From assembly GCA_944387885.1 (NCBI GenBank), contig CALXGR010000010.1, positions 1 through 60,259 on the forward strand: DNA of 60,259 bases, read 5' to 3'. The stretch's first letter is position 1; each line of letters begins with the position of its first letter. The DNA comes from an uncultured Clostridia bacterium (GTDB lineage Bacteria; Bacillota; Clostridia; Oscillospirales; Ruminococcaceae). Shown here in pieces: positions 52,540-60,259 of this stretch. Below the pieces are notes generated by a model, which was not told the DNA's origin, did not search any database, and saw nothing but the letters and a program-made list of their open reading frames with translations. Position numbers and translations under genes: made by a program.

Positions 52540-52613
52540 TTTATTCGGTGAGCGGTCAAACAGGGAAAATCCAATCCTGTGGGTGATTTTTGAAAGGGGC
52601 GCTCAGCCTCTTT

Positions 52614-53018
52614 TCAGCGCCCCAACAGATTGTTGGCATACCGGTTCAGGGCTTCGCAGGGGTCGTATTTGCACCGGTAACCTACTCCGTCAATGATGAT
52701 AAAGGGATTGAAGGCGGTGACCTCCAGCACCGTTCCGTCAGTTTTGGTGATGGTAAAGGTGCAGGTCTGACCGGCGTACTGGGTGTAGGAATCATCCTTT
52801 CGGTAAATCACCACCTGGTTCAGGCAGTCGGTCAGCTCCTTGATTTCCGTTATCTGGATGGTCTGGTCAGGGGGACCCAGTCGGACCTGGGCGGATTGGA
52901 TTTGGGGCGGGTCCAGGTCCTTGAAGGGCTTTCTTCCCAATACCCCCGAAGCCAGGATAACTCCCAGAATGACAATAAGGCAGACAGCAAAAATGGAAAT
53001 GCGTATTCCTCTTTTCAT
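52614..53018 (-). CDS. Hypothetical membrane-anchored extracellular protein
   Basis: Unrecognised, 134 residues. One N-terminal hydrophobic anchor (about 6-27, ISIFAVCLIVILGVILASGVLG) without a lipobox, then a soluble domain with mixed strands (FTITKTDGTVLEVTAFNPFIIIDGVGYRCKYDPCEALNRYANNLL) and four cysteines beyond the anchor that could form disulfides. The domain faintly recalls short regulatory DUF domains placed outside the membrane, but I make no family claim. GGAGGG precedes the ATG. Confidence 0.7.
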   Translation of the reverse strand: MKRGIRISIFAVCLIVILGVILASGVLGRKPFKDLDPPQIQSAQVRLGPPDQTIQITEIKELTDCLNQVVIYRKDDSYTQYAGQTCTFTITKTDGTVLEVTAFNPFIIIDGVGYRCKYDPCEALNRYANNLLGR

Positions 53019-53102
53019 AAGGCCCCTCCCTCCAAAGTCTTTCTATATAATAAAGACACCAACCGGGCAAAAAAGTTCCCGAAAGGGAAGAAACGGCAAA
53101 AG

Positions 53103-53127
53103 AAAACCGGACCCAGAACGGGTCCGG
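53103..53127 (-). terminator. Terminator of the HAD phosphatase (minus strand)
   Basis: CCGGACCC pairs with GGGTCCGG; minus-strand TTTTCTTTT follows. Confidence 0.8.
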
Positions 53128-53141
53128 AAAAGGGATGGCAT

Positions 53142-53966
53142 TCAAATCAAACCAAAGTGAGACATGCCGTTGTAAATGCCGCCGTGGTCAAGGTCGGTGG
53201 TCTGGTACTGGGCGTGGGCCTCCACTCCGTGGCGGCTGTTTCCCATGGCGATGGCAGTGTGGACCACCTGGAACATTTCCAGATCATTCATGCTGTCTCC
53301 AAAGGCAAAGCTGTCCTGAGGACAGATTTTCAGGTAATCCAGCAGACATCGGATGGCAGAGCCCTTGTTGACCCCGGGCAGGGAAATCTCCCCGCCCCAT
53401 ACACCCGGGATCTCGGGACCCCAGGATGCCTTTACCAGGTGATACCGGGAGGAAAGGTCTGCGTAAATCTCATCGTAATTCCGGGTCACCGAGGTGAAGG
53501 AAATTTTGTTCACATCCTCCCTGTTGCACAGGAATTCCGGCTGCTGGCGCATGAAATAGGGGTCCTTTTTCATGTCCACAAAGGGCATGGCAATTTTGAT
53601 CACCTGGGCCATGTTGTCGCTGGCATAAAGGCCACTGTTGCATTCCAGATGGTAGGCTATCCCTGCCTGGGCCAGGTAGGAGGAAACTTCCTCCACCTGC
53701 TGCCGGGAAAAGGTTTTTTTGAAAAGGATTTCTCCCCGATACTGGATAAAAGAACCGGCACCGCCCACAACTCCGTCAAATCCGATGGAGTGAATTTGCG
53801 GGGAGATCTCGGAGAGAGAACGGCCGGTGGAAAGAAAAACCAGGTGGCCGTTGGCCCGGGCCTTGTGAATGGCGGCCACAGCGCTTTCAGGAATGTACTC
53901 TCCCCGGTTGAAATCATAACTGCAAAGGGTTCCGTCTACATCCAAAAAAATAATTTTCTTTCCCAT
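53142..53966 (-). CDS. HAD-superfamily Cof-type phosphatase
   Basis: 274-residue class IIB HAD phosphatase. Motif I KIIFLDVDGTLCSYD, motif II FLSTGRS, and motif IV FAFGDSMNDLEMFQVV are complete. Distinct from the Cof-type paralogue at 31.3 kb (only the motifs agree). Substrate unknown. AGGAGA precedes the ATG at 53964-53966; a longer frame runs over its promoter. Single gene, divergent from pfkA. Confidence 0.9.
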   Translation of the reverse strand: MGKKIIFLDVDGTLCSYDFNRGEYIPESAVAAIHKARANGHLVFLSTGRSLSEISPQIHSIGFDGVVGGAGSFIQYRGEILFKKTFSRQQVEEVSSYLAQAGIAYHLECNSGLYASDNMAQVIKIAMPFVDMKKDPYFMRQQPEFLCNREDVNKISFTSVTRNYDEIYADLSSRYHLVKASWGPEIPGVWGGEISLPGVNKGSAIRCLLDYLKICPQDSFAFGDSMNDLEMFQVVHTAIAMGNSRHGVEAHAQYQTTDLDHGGIYNGMSHFGLI

Positions 53967-54000
53967 ATTCTGTCTCCTGCGGGGTTGTTTCTGCCCTTTC

Positions 54001-54029
54001 AGTATAAGAAGGAAAAAGAGTTCTGTCAA
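54001..54029 (-). promoter_or_regulatory. Promoter of the HAD phosphatase
   Basis: Minus strand TTGACA (54024-54029), 17-base spacer, TATACT (54001-54006). Confidence 0.78.
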
Positions 54030-54052
54030 CGCAGGAAAGAGGGAATTGGTGA

Positions 54053-54081
54053 TTGACAAATGGAGCGGGGAATAATACTCT
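54053..54081 (+). promoter_or_regulatory. Promoter of pfkA
   Basis: TTGACA (54053-54058) is clear; the -10 is less so (TACTCT at 17 bases, or TAATAC at 54073-54078 with a short 14-base spacer). Confidence 0.55.
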
Positions 54082-54117
54082 TAGAGCAGAGAGAATGTTT
54101 TTCAGGGAGGTCTTACC

Positions 54118-55194
54118 ATGAAAAAGCGAGTAGGAATTTTGACATCCGGGGGAGACTGCCCCGGCCTGAACGCCACCATCCGGGGAGCTGCCAAAGCTCT
54201 CTATGAACGGATGGGAGACGATGTGGAGATCATTGGGGTAGCCAACGGCTACCACGGCCTGATCAACGGAGACTGGCGGGAAATGCAGCCTTTCGAGTTC
54301 AGCGGAATCCTGACGATGGGCGGCACCATCCTGGGCACCAAGCGCACCCCCTTCAAAATGATGCGGGTAGTGGGTGAGGACAATGTGGACAAGGTTGCAG
54401 CCATGAAAAAGACCTATAAGGATGCCAAGCTGGATTGTCTGCTCTGCCTGGGTGGAAACGGAACCCATAAAACTGCCAACCTTCTGTCCCAGGAAGGTCT
54501 GAACATCATTGGTCTGCCCAAAACCATCGACAACGATATCTATGGCACCGATGTGACCTTTGGCTTCCACACCGCTGTGGACATTGCCACCGAGGTCATT
54601 GACCGTATCCACACCACCGCCGGCAGCCACAGCCGGGTCATGGTCATTGAGATCATGGGCAACAAGGCCGGATGGCTGACCCTTTACTCCGGCATTGCCG
54701 GCGGCGCTGACATTATCCTTCTGCCCGAGCTGCCCTACAGCATTGAGAATGTTATCACCGCCGTGGAGAAGCGGGCCAAGAACGGAAAGAACTTCTCCAT
54801 CGTGGCTGTGGCCGAAGGCGCCTTTGATGCAGAGGAAGCCCGGATGAAGAAGAAAGAGCGTGCTGCCCGCCGTGCCGAGGCAGGGGAGACCACTGCCACC
54901 GCCCGTATTGCTCGCCAGATCGAGGAAGCCACCGGCTTTGAAAGCCGTATCTGCGTTCCCGGACATATGCAGCGGGGCGGCAGTCCCTCCGCCTATGACC
55001 GTGTGCTGGCCACCCAGTTCGGTGCCTATGCCGCCAAGCTGGTGGAGGCAGAACATTACGGGGTGACTGTGGCCATGAAGAACAACCATGTGACCCAGAA
55101 CCCCCTGAGCGAGATCGCAGGCAAGAGCCATCTGGTTCCCGAAAGCTGCGATATGCTCCAGGTAGCCCGTCGGATGGGAATTTCCCTGGGCTAA
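54118..55194 (+). CDS. pfkA: 6-phosphofructokinase with mixed donor-site residues
   Basis: Phosphorylates fructose-6-phosphate, the committed step of glycolysis. The 358-residue protein has GGDCPGLNATIRG (11-23) and the catalytic PKTIDND loop (134-140). The donor-site residues are mixed: Gly at the position of E. coli G104 (GGNG, 112-115), which favours ATP, with Asn before it, and Lys135 at the position of G124, which is the PPi-enzyme residue. So ATP is likelier, but PPi or mixed use cannot be excluded. AGGGAGG precedes the ATG. Single gene. Confidence 0.93.
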   Translation: MKKRVGILTSGGDCPGLNATIRGAAKALYERMGDDVEIIGVANGYHGLINGDWREMQPFEFSGILTMGGTILGTKRTPFKMMRVVGEDNVDKVAAMKKTYKDAKLDCLLCLGGNGTHKTANLLSQEGLNIIGLPKTIDNDIYGTDVTFGFHTAVDIATEVIDRIHTTAGSHSRVMVIEIMGNKAGWLTLYSGIAGGADIILLPELPYSIENVITAVEKRAKNGKNFSIVAVAEGAFDAEEARMKKKERAARRAEAGETTATARIARQIEEATGFESRICVPGHMQRGGSPSAYDRVLATQFGAYAAKLVEAEHYGVTVAMKNNHVTQNPLSEIAGKSHLVPESCDMLQVARRMGISLG

Positions 55195-55199
55195 TGCCA

Positions 55200-55228
55200 T
55201 TGACTTTTCCACGGCCCAATGGTAGAAT
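55200..55228 (+). promoter_or_regulatory. Promoter of the valS T-box transcript
   Basis: TTGACT (55200-55205), 17-base spacer, TAGAAT (55223-55228), starting right after the pfkA stop. Confidence 0.75.
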
Positions 55229-55234
55229 TATGGT

Positions 55235-55511
55235 CGTGTAAATGCGTGGAAAAAGAGGGCATGGAACCAAGCCTCCTTTCAGCGAGCCGGAGAGGGTGTA
55301 AGTCCGGCAGAGGAAGTCTGTGCAGTCGCTTTTGAGCAGACAGGGTGAACCGAGAGTAGCTCTGTCCGGTTTTGCCGCCGTTATCCGGGCGGGCGGGGTG
55401 TTGGCCCTGCCGTAAGAGGTCCTGCATTGACAGGGCAATTTGGGTGGTACCGCGACCGATAGCAATATCAGCCGTCCCAAGGTTTTGAAAAACCCTGGGG
55501 CGGCTTTTTTA
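55235..55511 (+). ncRNA. T-box leader of valS
   Basis: tRNA-sensing riboswitch. The stem I specifier loop is closed by GCCGGA/TCCGGC (55286-55291 with 55303-55308) and shows GTA (55298-55300), a valine codon. The T-box antiterminator core TGGTACCGCG is at 55445-55454. The terminator GCCGTCCCAAGG/CCCTGGGGCGGC with six T ends at 55510. Uncharged tRNA-Val would favour the antiterminator and valS expression, as established for the class. Confidence 0.93.
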
Positions 55512-55543
55512 TGCCGCCCCGCAAAGAAAAGGAGACCGTAACC

Positions 55544-58249
55544 ATGAAAGAACTTGCTGCAAAGTACGATCCCTCCCAGGTGGAGGACCGAATCTACGAC
55601 AGCTGGCTGAAGGGTGGATATTTCCACACCCAGGCCGACCCCAAAAAGAAGCCTTACACCATCGTTATGCCCCCGCCCAACGTGACCGGACAGCTCCACA
55701 TGGGCCATGCCATGGACAACACCTGGCAGGACATCCTCATCCGTCACAAGCGGATGCAGGGCTACGCTGCTCTCTGGGTACCCGGCACCGACCATGCCTC
55801 CATTGCCACCGAGGCCAAGGTGGTAGCCGCCATGAAGGAAGAGAGCCTGACCAAGGATATGCTGGGCCGGGACGGATTCCTGGAACGGGCCTGGGACTGG
55901 AAAAACAAGTACGGCAACCGTATCGTCAGCCAGCTGAAAAAGCTGGGCAGCAGCTGTGACTGGGACCGGGAACGGTTCACCATGGACGAGGGCTGCTCCA
56001 ACGCCGTCAAGGAGGTCTTTGTCCGGCTGTACAATGAGGGCCTCATCTACCAGGGCAACCGGATGGTCAACTGGTGCCCCGTCTGCAACACCTCCATCTC
56101 CGATGCCGAGGTAGAGTACCAGGAGAAGGAAGGCAGCTTCTGGCACCTGCTCTATGAGGTGAAGGAGACCGGCGAGAAGCTGGAACTGGCCACTACCCGT
56201 CCTGAGACCATGCTGGGCGATACCGCCGTGGCCATCAACCCGGAAGACCCCCGGTTCACCCATCTCCACGGCTGCCATGTAATTCTGCCCCTCCTGAACA
56301 AGGAGATCCCCATTGTCTGCGACGAGCACGCCGACATGGAAAAGGGAACCGGCGTGGTAAAAATCACTCCCGCCCACGACCCCAACGACTTTGAGGTGGG
56401 CAAGCGGCACAACCTGCCCATGATCCGGGTCCTGACCTATGACGGAAAGATGACCGGCGCCGCCGACAAGGCCGTCGCCGATGAACTGTTTGAGTCCGGC
56501 CGGGCCGCTGCCGACGAGCCCCGGGTTCTGGACTGCGGCAAGTATGCCGGCATGACTGCCATGCAGGCCCGGAAGGCTATCCTGGCTGACCTGGAGGCCA
56601 TCGGCGCCCTCAAGGACACCGAGCCCCTCACCCATGACGTGGGTACCTGCTACCGCTGCCACAGTGTCATTGAGCCTATGGTGAGCAAGCAGTGGTTCGT
56701 CAAGATGGAGCCCCTGGCAAAGCCTGCCATGGAGAGCGTGGAAAAGGGCGAGATCAAGTTCATCCCCGAGCGGTTCACCAAGAACTATATGAACTGGATG
56801 AGAGGCACCCGTGACTGGTGCATCAGCCGTCAGCTCTGGTGGGGCCATCAGATCCCTGCCTGGTACTGCGACGACTGCGGTCAGACCATGGTAGCCAAGG
56901 AGGCTCCCACCGCCTGCACCAAGTGCGGCAGCACCCACCTGACCCAGGACCCCGATACCCTGGACACCTGGTTCTCCAGTGCCCTCTGGCCCTTCAGCAC
57001 CCTGGGCTGGCCCAACGAGGAGAGCGAGGACCTGAAGTATTTCTACCCCACCAACACCCTGGTCACCGGCTATGACATCATTGGATTTTGGGTCAGCCGG
57101 ATGATTTTCAGCGGCCTGGCCTACACCGGCAAGGCTCCCTTCGACACCGTCTGCATCCACGGCATTGTCCGGGACAGCCTGGGCCGGAAGATGAGCAAGA
57201 GCCTGGGCAACGGCATTGATCCCCTGGAGGTCATTGACCAGTACGGCGCCGATGCCCTCCGGTTCATGCTGGTCATGGGCTCCACCCCCGGCAACGATAT
57301 GCGGTACAGCGAAGAGAAGGTAAAGGCTGCCCGGAACTTTGCCAACAAGCTCTGGAACGCTGCCCGGTTCGTTCTTATGAACCTGCCCGAGGACTTCCAG
57401 CCCGGCCTCCCTGCTGAGGACCGTCTGGACATGAGCGACAAGTGGCTGCTCAGCAACCTGAACCGGGTGGCCCGGGAGATGAACGATAACCTGGAGAAGT
57501 ATGAGATGGGTCTGGCTGCCGCCAAGATCAACGACTATATCTGGGATATCTACTGCGACTGGTATATTGAGATCGCCAAGGTCCGGCTGAACAGCGGGGA
57601 CGAGACCCAGGCCGACACCGCCCGGAAGGTGCTGGTGTATGTGCTGGATAAGATGCTCAAGCTCCTCCATCCCTTCATGCCCTTTGTCACCGAGGAGATT
57701 TACCAGGCTCTTCCCGGCAGCGCCGAGACCATCATGACCCAGGAATGGCCCACCTTCGACCAGGCTCACGACTGGCCTGCCGAGGAAGCCGACTTTGCCA
57801 AGGTCATGGACCTCATCAAGGCCATCCGGAATATCCGGAACGAGATGGGGGTTCATCCCGCCAAGAAGACCACCCTGGTCATTGAGACCGGCGAGCCCCA
57901 GGCTTTCGAGAAGGGCAATGTCTACCTGGCCAAGTTCGCCTTTGCCACCGAGGTCACCCTCACCGACAAGTACACCGGTTCCACCGACGGAATGGTCCAG
58001 GTGGCCACCAGCGCAGCCCGTGGCTTCATCCCCATGATGGAGCTCATCGACCGGGAGAAGGAACTGGAGCGTCTGAACAAGGAGCTGGAAAAGGCTCAGA
58101 AACAGGCCGACAGCTTCAGCCGTCAGCTGGAGAATCCCAACTTTGTCCAGCGTGCCCCTGAAAAGCTGGTCAATGACACCCGGGCCAAGCTGGAAGCTGC
58201 CCAGGAAAAGAAGGAGAAGATCCTTCAGGCCATTGCCGCTTTGGGCTGA
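55544..58249 (+). CDS. valS: Valyl-tRNA synthetase
   Basis: Charges tRNA-Val and edits threonine. Class I synthetase of 901 residues: HIGH motif QLHMGHAMD (about 44-52), CP1 editing domain with LATTRPETMLGDTAVAINPED, KMSKS motif GRKMSKSLGNGIDP, anticodon-binding domain, and a C-terminal coiled coil (DREKELERLNKELEKAQKQADSFSRQL) typical of ValS. I chose the ATG at 55544 with AAAAGGAGA upstream; the ATG at 55511 lies in the terminator T run. Controlled by the T-box. Confidence 0.97.
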   Translation: MKELAAKYDPSQVEDRIYDSWLKGGYFHTQADPKKKPYTIVMPPPNVTGQLHMGHAMDNTWQDILIRHKRMQGYAALWVPGTDHASIATEAKVVAAMKEESLTKDMLGRDGFLERAWDWKNKYGNRIVSQLKKLGSSCDWDRERFTMDEGCSNAVKEVFVRLYNEGLIYQGNRMVNWCPVCNTSISDAEVEYQEKEGSFWHLLYEVKETGEKLELATTRPETMLGDTAVAINPEDPRFTHLHGCHVILPLLNKEIPIVCDEHADMEKGTGVVKITPAHDPNDFEVGKRHNLPMIRVLTYDGKMTGAADKAVADELFESGRAAADEPRVLDCGKYAGMTAMQARKAILADLEAIGALKDTEPLTHDVGTCYRCHSVIEPMVSKQWFVKMEPLAKPAMESVEKGEIKFIPERFTKNYMNWMRGTRDWCISRQLWWGHQIPAWYCDDCGQTMVAKEAPTACTKCGSTHLTQDPDTLDTWFSSALWPFSTLGWPNEESEDLKYFYPTNTLVTGYDIIGFWVSRMIFSGLAYTGKAPFDTVCIHGIVRDSLGRKMSKSLGNGIDPLEVIDQYGADALRFMLVMGSTPGNDMRYSEEKVKAARNFANKLWNAARFVLMNLPEDFQPGLPAEDRLDMSDKWLLSNLNRVAREMNDNLEKYEMGLAAAKINDYIWDIYCDWYIEIAKVRLNSGDETQADTARKVLVYVLDKMLKLLHPFMPFVTEEIYQALPGSAETIMTQEWPTFDQAHDWPAEEADFAKVMDLIKAIRNIRNEMGVHPAKKTTLVIETGEPQAFEKGNVYLAKFAFATEVTLTDKYTGSTDGMVQVATSAARGFIPMMELIDREKELERLNKELEKAQKQADSFSRQLENPNFVQRAPEKLVNDTRAKLEAAQEKKEKILQAIAALG

Positions 58250-58265
58250 TTTCCCTTATAAAACC

Positions 58266-58303
58266 AAAATCCCCCGCCGGATAATCCGGCGGGGGATTTT
58301 TCT
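58266..58303 (+). terminator. Terminator of valS
   Basis: AATCCCCCGCCGG pairs with CCGGCGGGGGATT, then TTTTCTT. Confidence 0.93.
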
Positions 58304-58316
58304 TGTGTAAGTCTTT

Positions 58317-58361
58317 AAAACACCAGGGCCGCTGCGGTGAGACAGCGGCCTTGGTGTTTTC
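58317..58361. terminator. Second hairpin after valS
   Basis: AAACACCAGGGCCGCTG pairs with CAGCGGCCTTGGTGTTTT with a single mismatch region; it has A and T runs on both sides and can back up the first terminator. Confidence 0.75.
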
Positions 58362-58682
58362 AGAAAAAAGGAAGAGAAGTGTTCCGTGAGGAACACGGGG
58401 TTGGTTTGGTTGGGTCTATTAAAGGACCGTAATATCATCATATCATAGATGAGCGGCAATATCAACAATATAAATGTAGAATAATTAGGTATGTTGCTTA
58501 ATTTTTTACCGTAATATGCACAAAAGAAAAAGGAGAAAGGAAAAGCCCTTAAAAGAAAGGAAAAAATCCCCGGAAAAAATTGAACCTGTGGGGCGAAACG
58601 CCTTGAAAAAGGACGGGGCATTGCGTATAATAAAGGTAACTGTGAATGATTTCACAAAAAAGTGGAAGGAGAGTAATCTACA
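58362..58682. promoter_or_regulatory. AT-rich leader region upstream of the NifU-like gene
   Basis: 321 bases with no gene. It holds a GTGTTCC/GGAACAC hairpin (58379-58396), a direct repeat ACCGTAATAT (58426-58435 and 58508-58517), an AT-rich tract, and the promoter TTGAAA-17-TATAAT at 58603-58631. The repeats may be an upstream activator or a second promoter region; no regulator can be named. Confidence 0.45.
58603..58631 (+). promoter_or_regulatory. Promoter of the NifU-like/GGGtGRT operon
   Basis: TTGAAA (58603-58608), 17-base spacer, TATAAT (58626-58631), about 50 bases before the gene. Confidence 0.78.
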
Positions 58683-59378
58683 ATGACTCATTATTCTAGT
58701 GAAGTAGAACGGATGTGTCCTCTGACCAAGGGTCCTCACCACGGCCCCGCACCCATCCCCGAAGAGGGTGCCTGGATCAAGGCATATAAGATCGAAGACA
58801 TCAGCGGCTATACCCACGGTGTGGGCTGGTGCGCTCCCCAGCAGGGCACCTGCAAGCTGAGCCTGAACGTTAAGAACGGCATCATCGAGGAAGCTCTGGT
58901 GGAGACCATCGGCTGCTCCGGTATGACCCACTCTGCCGCTATGGCCGGCGAGATCCTCCCCGGCAAGACCATTCTGGAAGCTCTCAACACCGACCTGGTC
59001 TGCGACGCCATCAACGTTGCTATGCGTGAGCTGTTCCTCCAGATCGTTTACGGCCGTACCCAGACCGCTTTCTCCGAGGACGGCCTGCCCGTAGGCGCTG
59101 GCCTGGAAGACCTGGGCAAGGGCCTGCGCTCCATGACCGGTACCATCTTCTCCACCAAGGCCAAGGGCGTTCGTTACCTGGAGCTGACCGAGGGCTACAT
59201 CCTCAAGACCGCTCTGGACGAGAACAATGAGGTCATCGGTTACCAGTTCGTCCGTCTGGGCAAGATGCTGGAGGCTATCCGTCACGGCGTTGATCCCAAG
59301 ACCGCTTACGAGTCCAACATTGGCACCTACGGCCGGTTCGACGGAGCTGCCAAGTATATCGATCCCCGGGAAGAATAA
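58683..59378 (+). CDS. NifU/IscU-like iron-sulfur scaffold family protein
   Basis: 231-residue protein with resemblance to the IscU/NifU N-terminal scaffold fold: conserved cysteines C50 in GVGWCAPQQ, C57 in GTCKLSL, C78 in ETIGCSGMTHSA and C107 in DLVCDAIN, spaced roughly like IscU ligands. The scaffold role is a family label; no sulfurase or IscS gene is near. It is followed 18 bases later by the GGGtGRT gene, a pairing seen in many gut Clostridia. AAGGAG precedes the ATG. Codons (GTT, GCT, CGT) are like the ribosomal genes, which suggests high expression. Confidence 0.8.
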   Translation: MTHYSSEVERMCPLTKGPHHGPAPIPEEGAWIKAYKIEDISGYTHGVGWCAPQQGTCKLSLNVKNGIIEEALVETIGCSGMTHSAAMAGEILPGKTILEALNTDLVCDAINVAMRELFLQIVYGRTQTAFSEDGLPVGAGLEDLGKGLRSMTGTIFSTKAKGVRYLELTEGYILKTALDENNEVIGYQFVRLGKMLEAIRHGVDPKTAYESNIGTYGRFDGAAKYIDPREE

Positions 59379-59396
59379 GGAAGGAGGAGTAAAACA

Positions 59397-60259
59397 ATGG
59401 CTAAGTTTGAATCTATGGAGCGGCGTATGCCCAAGATCGAGGCCTGCCTGAAGGCCAACGGCCTGGAGTCTCTGGACGCCGCCAACGAAATGCTCCTCGC
59501 AAAGGGCATTGACTGCGACGCAATCGTACGGGGCGTACAGCCCATCTGCTTTGACAACGCTGTCTGGGCTTACACCCTGGGCACCGCCATCGCTGTAAAG
59601 CGTGGCCTGAAGGACGCTGCCGAGTGTGCAGCTGCCATCGGCGAGGGCCTGGAAGCCTTCACCATCCCCGGCTCTGTTGCTGAACAGCGTCAGGTAGGTC
59701 TGGGCCACGGCAACCTGGGCGCTATGCTGCTCAGCGAGGACACCACCTGCTTCGCATTCCTGGCTGGCCACGAGTCCTTCGCTGCTGCTGAAGGCGCTAT
59801 CGGCATTGCCCGTACCGCCAACAAGGTCCGTAAGACCCCTCTGCGGGTCATCCTGAACGGCCTGGGCAAGGATGCTGCTTATATCATCAGCCGTATCAAC
59901 GGCTTCACTTATGTGGAGACCGACTTCGACTTCGCTACCGGCACCCTGAAGGTTGTCCGTGAAGTTCCCTTCTCCACCGGCGAGCGTGCCGCTGTTAAGT
60001 GCTACGGCGCCAACGACGTTCTGGAAGGCGTTGCCATCATGAAGGCTGAGGGCGTTGAGTGCTCCATCACCGGCAACTCCACCAACCCCACCCGGTTCCA
60101 GCACCTGGTTGCCGGCACCTACAAGAAGTGGGCTATCGAGAACGGCAAGAAGTACTTCTCCGTTGCTTCCGGCGGCGGCACCGGCCGTACCCTGCATCCC
60201 GACAACGTGGCTGCCGGCCCCGCTTCCTACGGCCTGACCGACTCCATGGGCCGTATGCA
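59397..60259 (+). CDS. GGGtGRT family protein (3' partial)
   Basis: 287 codons are present; the frame is open to the right edge. It belongs to the family named for its motif SGGGTGRTLHPDN, here at about residues 257-269, of unknown function. N-terminal AKFESMERRMPKIEACLKANGLESLDAANEMLLAKGID; no signal peptide or clear membrane helix. AAGGAGGAG precedes the ATG at 59397. Second gene after the NifU-like protein and shares its strong codon bias. A joint role in Fe-S or redox chemistry is a guess from pairing only. Confidence 0.85.
   Translation, partial: MAKFESMERRMPKIEACLKANGLESLDAANEMLLAKGIDCDAIVRGVQPICFDNAVWAYTLGTAIAVKRGLKDAAECAAAIGEGLEAFTIPGSVAEQRQVGLGHGNLGAMLLSEDTTCFAFLAGHESFAAAEGAIGIARTANKVRKTPLRVILNGLGKDAAYIISRINGFTYVETDFDFATGTLKVVREVPFSTGERAAVKCYGANDVLEGVAIMKAEGVECSITGNSTNPTRFQHLVAGTYKKWAIENGKKYFSVASGGGTGRTLHPDNVAAGPASYGLTDSMGRM

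Noticed and set aside
54755..57856. A 1,033-codon antisense open frame opposite pfkA and valS
   Set aside because: Shadow of codon bias; the opposite strand encodes clear enzymes and the T-box, and the frame crosses a promoter and terminator.
58506..60197. A 563-codon minus-strand open frame opposite the NifU-like and GGGtGRT genes
   Set aside because: Antisense shadow; the plus-strand pair has ribosome sites, a promoter and family motifs.

Overview
The window reads as a chromosomal segment of a Gram-positive anaerobic Clostridia member, most likely Oscillospiraceae-like. Reasons: strong AGGAGG-type ribosome binding sites, sigma-A type promoters, intrinsic terminators at most operon ends, a T-box, a tetrahydrofolate riboswitch, an L10 leader, GC-rich third positions with heavy CGG arginine use, Rnf-type genes and a Na+-type ATP synthase c subunit. 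The taxon is inference. No rRNA, tRNA, CRISPR array, insertion sequence or prophage was seen.

Layout: (1) 1-1030, the 3' part of a PTS EIIC permease. (2) 1.1-12.8 kb, a hexuronate island: uxaC divergent from uxaB-uxaA-araC-type regulator-aldose epimerase, then kduI-kduD and eda-kdgK on the minus strand, then an IclR regulator divergent from eda. Together they convert glucuronate/galacturonate and unsaturated-uronate products to 2-keto-3-deoxygluconate, then pyruvate and glyceraldehyde-3-phosphate. The galacturonate branch is complete; mannonate-branch genes are not in the window. (3) 12.8-15.4 kb, an M3 oligopeptidase and an ECF folate-type S component behind a THF riboswitch. (4) 15.5-21.8 kb, a minus-strand operon rpe-rnfD-rnfE-rnfA-DUF1015-DEAD helicase. 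The Rnf part is reduced (no B, C or G) and has lost its iron-sulfur cysteines. (5) 22.0-25.5 kb, acpS, an orphan MazF toxin, a small sortase-type surface protein, a beta-CASP nuclease and DUF5662. (6) 25.6-33.7 kb, a MacAB-type exporter, a GT8-GT2 glycosyltransferase fusion, a HAD phosphatase, a PAP2 protein and a GNAT-MnmM fusion.

(7) 33.8-41.1 kb, a complete F-type ATP synthase operon (atpZ-I-B-E-F-H-A-G-D-C, minus strand) whose c subunit carries a two-carboxylate, Na+-type ion site. (8) 41.2-48.6 kb, a membrane GT2, an FMN-binding lipoprotein, a MATE exporter, argS with DUF1934, and ddl-murI. (9) 48.8-52.4 kb, the rpmG-secE-nusG-rplK-rplA and rplJ-rplL translation cluster. (10) 52.6-60.3 kb, a small anchored protein, a HAD phosphatase, pfkA, T-box-controlled valS, and a NifU-like scaffold followed by a GGGtGRT-family gene cut by the window end.

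The strongest leads for something undescribed are the cysteine-less RnfD-E-A module (perhaps linked to the flavin lipoprotein at 42.4 kb), the KDPG aldolase-VOC and GNAT-MnmM fusions, and the NifU-like/GGGtGRT pair, which has ribosomal-protein-like codon use but no known function.
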